NCBI RefSeq assembly: GCF_002443155.1
Contig: NZ_CP023667.1
Location: forward strand, 2,418,001 to 2,482,000
Length of the DNA: 64,000 bases
Reading direction: 5' to 3'
DNA from: Alcaligenes faecalis
GTDB taxonomy: Bacteria; Pseudomonadota; Gammaproteobacteria; Burkholderiales; Burkholderiaceae_B
Shown here: positions 57,597 to 64,000 of the stretch, in pieces
Layout of the letters: each line of letters opens with the position of its first letter
Position numbering within the stretch: position 1 is the stretch's first letter
Position numbers and translations under genes: made by a program
Notes under the pieces: generated by a model
The model's input: the letters and a program-made list of their open reading frames with translations, nothing else
Database searches by the model: none
What the model was told of the DNA's origin: nothing

Positions 57597-58535
57597 TTAT
57601 GCTCCCTCCAGGGCTTCCAAGGTGGCCTGCAAGGATGCAGGGTCACTGATCGACAAGGCGACCAGATCGCGATCAATACGCTTGATCAGACCTGTCAGCA
57701 CTTTGCCTGGTCCACACTCGACCACGTGGGTGACACCCTGGGCCTTCATGGCCTGGATGGTCTCCACCCAGCGTACGGGATGCCAGGCCTGACGGACCAG
57801 CGCATCTTTAATCTGTTCGGGGTCGGTAGGCGCGGCTACGTCCACGTTATTGATCACGGAAATAGCAGGCGTTTGCACTTGCACCGAAGCCAGAGCCTGG
57901 GCCAGCACAGCAGCTGCCGGTTCCAGCAGGCTGGAGTGGAAAGGAGCCGATACAGGCAACACCAAAGCACGCTTGGCACCGGCCTCTTTGGCCAGAGCAC
58001 ATGCACGATCTACCGCTTCCACATTCCCGGCAATCACCACCTGGGCAGGCGCATTGTAGTTAACAGCCTGAACAATCTGCTGCCCCTCGGAGGCACGGGC
58101 ACATACATCACGTACCTGATCGTCATCCAGACCCAGCACAGCGGCCATGGTACCCACACCCACAGGGACGGCAGCTTGCATGGCGTCGGCACGGATGCGA
58201 ACCAGCGGAACCGCTTGTTCCAGGCTCAGAGCACCGGCAGCAGTCAGGGCCGAGTACTCACCCAGGCTGTGACCGGCCATCACGGCAGGAGCAGGGCCAC
58301 CAGCCTGAATCCAGGCCTGGTACATGGCCACGGCGCTAGCCAGCATGACAGGTTGAGTATTGGTAGTCAGGTTCAGAGCCTCGGCAGGCCCGTGCGCCAT
58401 CAACTGAGCCAGGTCCTGGCCCAGCGACTGGCTGGCTTGTGCAATGGCTTGCTGTACGACAGCAGACTCGCCCCAGGCATCGAGCATGCCCACGGACTGC
58501 GAGCCTTGTCCTGGAAAGACAAACGCAATTTTCAT
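57597..58535 (-). CDS. fabD: Malonyl-CoA-ACP transacylase
   Basis: Loads malonate onto ACP. 312 residues. Seen: MKIAFVFPGQGSQSVGML, the nucleophile Ser in GHSLGEYSALTAAG, an Arg in LVRIRADAMQAAVP, and the His in PVSAPFHSSLLEP. Start is the ATG at 58535. 46 bp after fabH, directly before fabG. Confidence 0.97.
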   Translation of the reverse strand: MKIAFVFPGQGSQSVGMLDAWGESAVVQQAIAQASQSLGQDLAQLMAHGPAEALNLTTNTQPVMLASAVAMYQAWIQAGGPAPAVMAGHSLGEYSALTAAGALSLEQAVPLVRIRADAMQAAVPVGVGTMAAVLGLDDDQVRDVCARASEGQQIVQAVNYNAPAQVVIAGNVEAVDRACALAKEAGAKRALVLPVSAPFHSSLLEPAAAVLAQALASVQVQTPAISVINNVDVAAPTDPEQIKDALVRQAWHPVRWVETIQAMKAQGVTHVVECGPGKVLTGLIKRIDRDLVALSISDPASLQATLEALEGA

Positions 58536-58581
58536 GGTAGAAAAACCCAAAGAGATGAGGCGGTAATCCGGATCGCGCTAC

Positions 58582-59559
58582 TTAGCAGCGGACCAGCACC
58601 GAGCCCCAGGTAAAGCCGCCACCCACGCCTTGCAACAGCGCCAGATCACCGGCACGGATACGACCATCCCGGCGAGCGGCATTCAGGGCCAAGGGCACAC
58701 TGGCTGCCGAGGTGTTGGCATGTTGATCAACCGTGATAACCACCTTCTCGGAGGGGATACCCAGCTTACGACCTAGAAAATTGATGATGCGAACGTTGGC
58801 CTGGTGCGGGACCAGCCAATTGATATCCGACAGGGAAACGCCAGCCTGTTCGCAGACTTGATTGGCCGAAGCGGCCAGAGAGGTAACAGCCAGCTTGAAC
58901 ACAGCCTGACCGTCCATGCGCAGGAAGGGATCGCCCACGACCTGGCCGTGCGAGACATTGCCTGCCGCACACAAAATACCCATTTGGCTGCCATCCGCAT
59001 TGAGCTGGGCGGCCAAAATACCGGGCTCATCACTGGCTTGCAGAACCACAGCGCCCGCACCATCGCCAAACAGGACGCAGGTAGAGCGGTCGTTCCAGTC
59101 CAGGATGCTGGAGAACACTTCGGCGCCGATAACCAGCGCATTGCGCGCACGGCCTGCCTTGATCATGGCGTCGGCGGTTGTCAGTGCATAGACAAAGCCG
59201 CTGCACACCGCTTGTACGTCGTACGCGGCCGCGCCCTTGTTGCCCAATTCGGCTTGCACCAGGCACGCCGTGCTGGGGAAAACGTAATCGGGAGTGGAAG
59301 TAGCCACCACAATCAGGTCCAGATCCTGGGCAGCAACGCCCGCATCTTCCAGCGCCTGACGCGCGGCTTGTGTTGCCAAATGACTGGTACGAACACCGGG
59401 ATCGGCAAGATGGCGCTGATGAATACCGGTACGCTCGACAATCCACTGATCGGAGGTTTCGATACCCTTTTGAGCCAGCTCAAGCGCTAGATCATCGTTA
59501 GACACAATCCGAGGAGGCAGGTAGCCGCCTGTACCGATAATCTTGGCAAATATCGTCAT
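58582..59559 (-). CDS. fabH: Beta-ketoacyl-ACP synthase III
   Basis: Starts fatty-acid synthesis by condensing acetyl-CoA with malonyl-ACP. 325 residues. Seen: [21 protein letters not shown], the nucleophile Cys in [19 protein letters not shown], the His in [11 protein letters not shown] and the Asn in [17 protein letters not shown]. Start is the ATG at 59559; the frame to 59643 is a read-through into the plsX end. 25 bp after plsX. Confidence 0.97.
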   Translation of the reverse strand: MTIFAKIIGTGGYLPPRIVSNDDLALELAQKGIETSDQWIVERTGIHQRHLADPGVRTSHLATQAARQALEDAGVAAQDLDLIVVATSTPDYVFPSTACLVQAELGNKGAAAYDVQAVCSGFVYALTTADAMIKAGRARNALVIGAEVFSSILDWNDRSTCVLFGDGAGAVVLQASDEPGILAAQLNADGSQMGILCAAGNVSHGQVVGDPFLRMDGQAVFKLAVTSLAASANQVCEQAGVSLSDINWLVPHQANVRIINFLGRKLGIPSEKVVITVDQHANTSAASVPLALNAARRDGRIRAGDLALLQGVGGGFTWGSVLVRC

Positions 59560-59584
59560 TTTATGTTCCCGATCAAGCCCGTTC

Positions 59585-60673
59585 TTATGAGGACGAGGGC
59601 TCTGAAGTATGGCGTGTATCTGGTTCGCCGCTTTGCTCTTCATGCAAGTTCACACTTTGCATGATGCGTTCGACTGCCTGGCTGGTACCGCTGAGCAGAC
59701 CATTGAGCACCGCACCGCGGGCCCGTTGCAAAGCATAACCGAAAGCGTAGGCATCGGCAGAACCATGACTCTTGATAACAATACCGCGTAAACCCAAAAG
59801 GGCCGCACCGTTATGACGGCGATTATCCACCCTGTCGCGGAAACGATTCAAGACAGGACGAGCCAGCAAAGCGGAGACTTTGCTTAAAGGGTCACGGGTA
59901 AATTCGTCGCGCAGCATACTGCCGACCATCTTGGCCAGGCCCTCAATGGACTTGAGGACCACATTGCCCACGAAACCGTCACACACGACCACGTTGACAG
60001 TACCTTTGCAGATATCGTCGCCTTCTACGTTGCCGTAAAAATTCAGTCCGCTGGAGCGCAACAGTTCAGCCGCCTTTTTGACGACCTCGTTGCCTTTGAT
60101 GACCTCTTCCCCAATATTGAGCAAGCCCACGGTGGGACGCTCATGGCGATCCACGATACTGGCCAGGGCAGATCCCATAATGGCGAACTGCAACAGGTGT
60201 TCTGCGGAACAATCCACATTGGCACCCAGGTCCAGCATGATTGTGGCCCCGCCCTTTTGGTTCGGGATGGACGTGGCAATGGCTGGGCGATCAATCCCAT
60301 CCAGAGTTTTGAGTATGTAGCGCGAAATTGCCATCCATGCGCCGGTATTGCCCGCAGAAATGCAGGCATCAGCTATCCCGTCCTTGACGGACTGGGCAGC
60401 CACTCGCATGGAGGAGTCTTTTTTGCGGCGCAGGGCCACCTCGACCGAATCGGCCATGGTGACAACTTCGGATGCGGGAAGAATGTCGTACCAGGAGGTA
60501 TCGACATTACCTTGCGCACGCAATGTTTGCTCGATGGCCTGAGGCTCGCCAACCAATAAGCAGTGCACATCCGGATAGCGCTTGGCAAAAAGCAGCGCTG
60601 CAGGGACAGTGACGGATAAACCGATATCGCCGCCCATGCAATCGATGGCAATACGTATTTTTTTGTTAGACAT
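59585..60673 (-). CDS. plsX: Phosphate acyltransferase PlsX
   Basis: Makes acyl-phosphate from acyl-ACP for phospholipid synthesis (used by PlsY). 362 residues. Seen: [74 protein letters not shown] and the [29 protein letters not shown] region (in two pieces). Start is the ATG at 60673 (a TTG precedes it). 41 bp after rpmF; rpmF-plsX-fab is conserved. Confidence 0.97.
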   Translation of the reverse strand: MSNKKIRIAIDCMGGDIGLSVTVPAALLFAKRYPDVHCLLVGEPQAIEQTLRAQGNVDTSWYDILPASEVVTMADSVEVALRRKKDSSMRVAAQSVKDGIADACISAGNTGAWMAISRYILKTLDGIDRPAIATSIPNQKGGATIMLDLGANVDCSAEHLLQFAIMGSALASIVDRHERPTVGLLNIGEEVIKGNEVVKKAAELLRSSGLNFYGNVEGDDICKGTVNVVVCDGFVGNVVLKSIEGLAKMVGSMLRDEFTRDPLSKVSALLARPVLNRFRDRVDNRRHNGAALLGLRGIVIKSHGSADAYAFGYALQRARGAVLNGLLSGTSQAVERIMQSVNLHEEQSGEPDTRHTSEPSSS

Positions 60674-60714
60674 CAAGCATGCAACCTATGTTGCTTGCAA
60701 CGACAAAGAGACTA

Positions 60715-60897
60715 TTACTCGTCGTTCTTTGTTTTCAGCACTTTACGGCCACGGTAGATGCCGTTAGGGCTGATGTGGTGACGCAGGTGCAGCTCGCCAG
60801 TCGTAGGCTCGATAGCCGTCGAAGGACCAGTAAGCGCGTCGTGCGAACGACGCATGTTACGCCGGGACGGGCTCTTTTTATTCTGCTGAACAGCCAT
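60715..60897 (-). CDS. rpmF: 50S ribosomal protein L32
   Basis: 60 residues, typical: [20 protein letters not shown] at the N-terminus and [17 protein letters not shown] in the C-terminal part. It has no cysteines, i.e. the zinc-free form. Sits between yceD and plsX, the usual place. Confidence 0.97.
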   Translation of the reverse strand: MAVQQNKKSPSRRNMRRSHDALTGPSTAIEPTTGELHLRHHISPNGIYRGRKVLKTKNDE

Positions 60898-60971
60898 GAT
60901 GACTCCTGTAGATGGACAACCCCGAATAAATGGGTGCAGCCCGAAAAAATTAACGAATTAGTAACAAACAA

Positions 60972-61493
60972 TCAAGACTTCTTGAGCGAACCCAGCACAG
61001 CAAACGGGGACGGCCGCTCAAAGGCGGATTCATCCAGGTCGTCTGACTTGGCTTCCATGGACAGCGACTGAGCGTCGGGGCAAACCTCATGGCGCGGCAC
61101 ATAAGGCACGCTGAGAATCAGTTCATCCTCGACCAGTCCCAGGACATCCAGCTGGCCTTCACACAAGATGCGATCAGGACCTTCCGTATCGTCATCATCC
61201 AGCTCCAGTTCTTCCTCGGTTGCCACAATCTGTACTTCGTTGGAAATATCGATGGGCCACTCAAAAGGCTTCACACAGCGCTGGCATTCCAAAATGACGC
61301 TACCTTTGGCCTGCACATGCACAAAACGACGCCGGGCAGAATCTTCCCGACCCGAAACACTCCAGTCAATGCGCAAATCGCCTTGATCGGGCAAATCGGA
61401 TACCAGACGAGACAGATCTTCCACCAGCACCTGACCCGACATTTCCTGAGGGGCACGGGCTAGATTCAAGGTGTCGATATACTGTGTCGTCAT
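60972..61493 (-). CDS. yceD: YceD/DUF177 family protein
   Basis: 173 residues, the DUF177 protein almost always upstream of rpmF; some homologues link to 23S rRNA metabolism. Seen: the C-x2-C pair VILECQRCVKPFEWPI, an acidic run EEELELDDDD, and the conserved DELILSVPYVPRHEVCPD tail. Start is the ATG at 61493; the frame continues in a basic lead to 61604 (see leader note). First gene of yceD-rpmF-plsX-fab. Confidence 0.93.
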   Translation of the reverse strand: MTTQYIDTLNLARAPQEMSGQVLVEDLSRLVSDLPDQGDLRIDWSVSGREDSARRRFVHVQAKGSVILECQRCVKPFEWPIDISNEVQIVATEEELELDDDDTEGPDRILCEGQLDVLGLVEDELILSVPYVPRHEVCPDAQSLSMEAKSDDLDESAFERPSPFAVLGSLKKS

Positions 61494-61798
61494 AAGTATG
61501 CTTAGGGCATCAAACCACGGTCTTGCCAGGGATCTGGGTACCGCTTGTTTGTTTTGCTTTATTTGTCGCTTGTTTGCTGCTTGCTTGCTGTTTACTTGTT
61601 TCACTGCCTTGGTATCGCTTGGGTTGCTCTACCATTTTTTCTTGTACCGCTTTTTTCCTGCCCCTCGGTATTGAAGCATGTAAAACACAGCCGGCAAACC
61701 GCCAAGCTAGCCCACAACCATTTCAATAACGAAGAAAACATTAGATAATACCGTGCTAAGCACAAGGCAGTCAAACCAAAGCACAGCTAAAACACACC
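61494..61798. other. Divergent intergenic stretch between yceD and maf
   Basis: 305 bp. On the minus strand 61543-61603 reads as an A/C/G-rich, nearly T-free tract built from AAGC, AAAC and AAAT pieces (the yceD leader). The plus strand carries the maf promoter at 61721-61749. No gene seen. Confidence 0.55.
61721..61749 (+). promoter_or_regulatory. Probable sigma-70 promoter of maf
   Basis: TTTCAA (61721-61726), 17-bp spacer, GATAAT (61744-61749); expected start near 61756, 43 nt before the maf ATG. Confidence 0.5.
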
Positions 61799-62395
61799 AT
61801 GCGTCTCATCCTTGCATCAAGCTCAGTCTATCGCCGCGCTATGTTAGCGCGTTTGGGCTTGCCTTTCACCTGTCAGTCGCCTGACATTGACGAAACCCCA
61901 CGTCCCGGAGAGGCTCCGGCCGAGCTCAGCCTGCGTCTGGCGCGTGAAAAAGCCGCCCGTATCAGCCAGTTGAACCCAGGCGCACTCGTGATTGGCTCCG
62001 ATCAGGTCGCCACGTCTGGCAAAGACGCCATTGGCAAGCCTGGCGACCATGCCGGCGCACAGAAACAACTGCGTCGCCTGAGCGGTCAAAGCATCGACTT
62101 TCACAGCGCTTTATGCGTGACAAATGGCCAGAAATTTCTGAGCAGCGATATTGTTACCAATTGTCGTTTTCGTGCATTGAGCGATGAGGAAATCGAGCAC
62201 TATTTGCTGCAGGAAAAGCCTTATGACACCGCCGGCAGCGCCAAGGCCGAAAGCCTGGGCATTGCCTTGATGGAGTCCATGCGCTCGGACGATCCCACCG
62301 CCATTATCGGCCTGCCCCTGATCGAGTTGTGCACCATGCTGCGGCACTTTGGCTTGAACCCCTTGCGCCCCAACCTTCTTACCCCTTCCGTTTAG
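61799..62395 (+). CDS. Maf/YceF-type nucleotide pyrophosphatase
   Basis: 198 residues. House-cleaning pyrophosphatase; the YceF subgroup prefers m7GTP. Seen: MRLILASSSVYRRAMLARLG with the family's SSS-x2-R motif, the metal/catalytic region LVIGSDQVA, and YDTAGSAKAESLG with the second part IIGLPLIELCTMLRHFG. Divergent from yceD, the usual layout. Followed after 12 bp by a methyltransferase. Confidence 0.92.
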   Translation: MRLILASSSVYRRAMLARLGLPFTCQSPDIDETPRPGEAPAELSLRLAREKAARISQLNPGALVIGSDQVATSGKDAIGKPGDHAGAQKQLRRLSGQSIDFHSALCVTNGQKFLSSDIVTNCRFRALSDEEIEHYLLQEKPYDTAGSAKAESLGIALMESMRSDDPTAIIGLPLIELCTMLRHFGLNPLRPNLLTPSV

Positions 62396-62407
62396 GACCG
62401 ATACGCC

Positions 62408-63130
62408 ATGCCCCAAGCCGCCCCCTTGCATCTGATCCCTGTAGGCTTAAGCGAGAGCCCGATCAGCGGCTGGCTGCCCGCCGACGTCAAAGCGTTGACG
62501 CGTGAACTGACCATCTTTATTGCCGAGAACGCCAAAACCGCCCGGGCTTTCCTGAAACAGGTTGAGCCGGTGGTGCCTCTGCAAGAAATCACCATTCATA
62601 CCTTGGACAAGCGCGGCAACAAACCTGGTGAAATGCGTGAGTGGTTGAAAGCCGCCCTGCAAGGCCAGGGGATTGGCCTGGTGTCGGAAGCAGGCTGCCC
62701 CGCCGTGGCCGACCCCGGCGCCTTGGTGGTCGCCATGGCCCACGAGATGAAAATCCCCGTGCGCCCGCACGTTGGCCCCTCTTCCATTTTGCTCAGCCTG
62801 ATGGCCAGCGGCCTGGACGGACAGCAATTTGTATTTCACGGTTATGCGCCCGTCGATGGCGGCGCACGCGCCAAGCAGCTCAAGCAATGGGAAAGCCAGT
62901 CCCAGGCCCTGAAACAAACTCAGATCCTGATCGAAACGCCGTATCGCAACCAGGCCATGTACAGCGCCCTGCTGCAGTCCCTGAAGCCCACAACGCGCTT
63001 GTGCCTGGCTCGTGACCTGACCGGCTCGCGTGAGCTGATCCAGACCGCCACGGTAGAACAATGGCGCGAACGCCAAGCACCTGCCCTGGACAAAACCCCC
63101 TGCATTTTCCTGTTTCTGGCTGGCCGTTAA
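62408..63130 (+). CDS. RsmI-like SAM methyltransferase (tetrapyrrole-methylase fold)
   Basis: 240 residues. Seen: HLIPVGLSESPISGWLPAD at the start, IAENAKTARAFLKQV, GQGIGLVSEAGCPAVADPGALVV (the RsmI-type substrate/SAM pocket), VGPSSILLSLMASGL and IETPYRNQAMYSALL. It resembles RsmI (2'-O-methylation of C1402 in 16S rRNA), but it is shorter than RsmI (286) and lacks the N-terminal TPIGNLGD motif, so it is probably the paralogous branch and its substrate is unknown. The next gene starts 1 nt after its stop. Confidence 0.85.
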   Translation: MPQAAPLHLIPVGLSESPISGWLPADVKALTRELTIFIAENAKTARAFLKQVEPVVPLQEITIHTLDKRGNKPGEMREWLKAALQGQGIGLVSEAGCPAVADPGALVVAMAHEMKIPVRPHVGPSSILLSLMASGLDGQQFVFHGYAPVDGGARAKQLKQWESQSQALKQTQILIETPYRNQAMYSALLQSLKPTTRLCLARDLTGSRELIQTATVEQWRERQAPALDKTPCIFLFLAGR

Positions 63131-63131
63131 G

Positions 63132-63941
63132 ATGAAACTCCTGTCCTGCTTTACCCCCGCCTTGAAACGCGGCTTTCAGATTGGCGTGCTCAGCCTGACG
63201 GCCTTATTGGCGGCCTGTGGCAGTAGCGGCCCCTTCAAACTTGATGACAGCTATAACGCGCAGGGCCAAAACAGCCGAGTCCGCTATTTGGTCATGCACT
63301 ACACCGCAGGCGACCACGCCACCTCTTTGAAGGTGCTAACGCAGCGTGATGTCAGCGCCCATTACCTGGTCAGCGACGAGCGTCGCCCCACGGTCTACCG
63401 CCTGGTTCCAGAAGAGCGCCGCGCCTGGCACGCCGGCCTGGGTTCCTGGTACGGTTTCACAGACCTGAACACCGGCTCCATTGGCATCGAAATCGTAAAC
63501 ATGGGTCGCTTGGCAGATGGCCGCTGGGCCCCGTACACATCCGGGCAGATTGAAGCAATCAAAGCGTTGCTGAAAGACCTGGCTCAACGCCATGGCGTGT
63601 CTCCACGCAATATTATTGGCCACAGCGACGTTGCCCCACAGCGCAAGCTGGACCCCGGCCCCCATTTCCCCTGGAAGGAACTGGCTCAAGCGGGCATAGG
63701 CCGCTGGTACAAGGAATCACAGGCTCGCGCGCTGCAAGCGCAATACGCCACCCGTCCCCTGCCCTCTGCCGCTCAAACCCAGGCTCTGTTGCGAAAAGCA
63801 GGCTACGAGACTCCGGACAGCGGGACTTTCGACAAGGCGACACAAAATGTGATCGCCGCCTTCCAGATGCACTACCGCCCCGCCCGCTATGACGGCATTC
63901 TGGATGCCGAAACAGCCGCCATCCTGCAAAGTCTGGATTGA
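63132..63941 (+). CDS. AmiD-like N-acetylmuramoyl-L-alanine amidase lipoprotein
   Basis: 269 residues. Seen: a signal with lipobox LAAC (Cys near residue 29), an amidase_2 domain with zinc ligands in YLVMHYTAGD and IIGHSDVAPQRKLDPGPHFPW plus AHYLV, and a C-terminal peptidoglycan-binding-1 domain (AQTQALLRKAGYETPDSG, NVIAAFQMHYRP). It should cut the amide bond between MurNAc and the stem peptide at the outer membrane, like E. coli AmiD. Start 1 nt after the upstream stop. Confidence 0.93.
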   Translation: MKLLSCFTPALKRGFQIGVLSLTALLAACGSSGPFKLDDSYNAQGQNSRVRYLVMHYTAGDHATSLKVLTQRDVSAHYLVSDERRPTVYRLVPEERRAWHAGLGSWYGFTDLNTGSIGIEIVNMGRLADGRWAPYTSGQIEAIKALLKDLAQRHGVSPRNIIGHSDVAPQRKLDPGPHFPWKELAQAGIGRWYKESQARALQAQYATRPLPSAAQTQALLRKAGYETPDSGTFDKATQNVIAAFQMHYRPARYDGILDAETAAILQSLD

Positions 63942-63942
63942 T

Positions 63943-63983
63943 AAAAAAACAGGTAATGGGCGAATGCTCATTACCTGTTTTTC
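63943..63983 (+). terminator. Intrinsic terminator after the amidase gene
   Basis: Stem AAAACAGGTAATG / CATTACCTGTTTT (63946-63958 with 63969-63981), 10-nt loop, A-run left and T-run right. Confidence 0.92.
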
Positions 63984-64000
63984 CTAGTGCGCTGTCTTGT

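Overview
The window looks like chromosomal DNA of a beta-proteobacterium of the Burkholderiales, most likely family Alcaligenaceae (Alcaligenes/Bordetella relatives). This is inferred from gene order (leuS-lptE-holA-proA; pyrG/kdsA/eno/ftsB; lptF|pepA-holC; rpmF-plsX-fabHDG-acpP-fabF-rpoE-rseA-rseB-degP|lepA-lepB-rnc-era-recO), from moderately high G+C with strong G/C at codon third positions, and from protein character. It has not been tested by any search. Nearly all of the DNA is coding. I see no rRNA, tRNA, CRISPR array, insertion sequence, integrase or prophage.

Layout. 1-2315: cfa (cut by the window edge) divergent from a Bcr/CflA-type exporter. 2456-12040: ribosomal proteins L28 and L33, then leuS-lptE-holA, proA, a HemJ/CopD-like membrane protein, and an RNA methyltransferase carrying about 15 copies of a 78-bp in-frame repeat. 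12257-14710: an RDD membrane protein, hslO and an odd TadE-like gene whose reading frame appears to switch. 14849-23224, minus strand: pyrG, a VOC protein, kdsA, a DUF1330 protein, eno and ftsB. This block is split by a MarR / DHA2-type efflux pump / short-chain dehydrogenase module. 23373-34574: aminopeptidase P, succinyl-CoA:3-ketoacid CoA-transferase (scoAB), a thioesterase, ETF-ubiquinone oxidoreductase, an EamA exporter, acetyl-CoA synthetase, a UMF1-type transporter and an NlpC/P60 lipoprotein. 34688-43968: a DUF2325 protein behind a near-consensus Fur box, a CysB-type regulator, mmsA with a divergent LysR gene, lptF, pepA-holC, a Bax-inhibitor-1 protein and a serine acetyltransferase. 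44212-50691, minus: lepA-lepB-rnc-era-recO-PIN-rarD. 50935-61493, minus: yceD-rpmF-plsX-fabH-fabD-fabG-acpP-fabF-(YgfX-like)-rpoE-rseA-rseB-degP. 61799-63941: maf, a tetrapyrrole-methylase-fold methyltransferase and an AmiD-like amidase lipoprotein.

How the genes work together. The second half joins fatty-acid and phospholipid synthesis, the sigma-E envelope-stress cascade and ribosome/translation maintenance in long, tightly packed, translationally coupled operons. The middle is acyl-CoA and electron-transfer metabolism (scoAB, etfQO, acs, mmsA) with linked transporters and regulators.

I did not find an obvious new multi-gene system; the window is mostly housekeeping. The most interesting signals are small: the expanded Arg/Glu/Phe repeat of the methyltransferase; a near-perfect 27-bp palindrome in front of the efflux operon; a Fur box on DUF2325; a TadE-like gene that starts inside the hslO terminator and seems to change frame; a PIN-domain gene coupled downstream of an unusually short recO; a 71-nt composite hairpin between epsC and rarD; and a terminator-like element between acpP and fabF.
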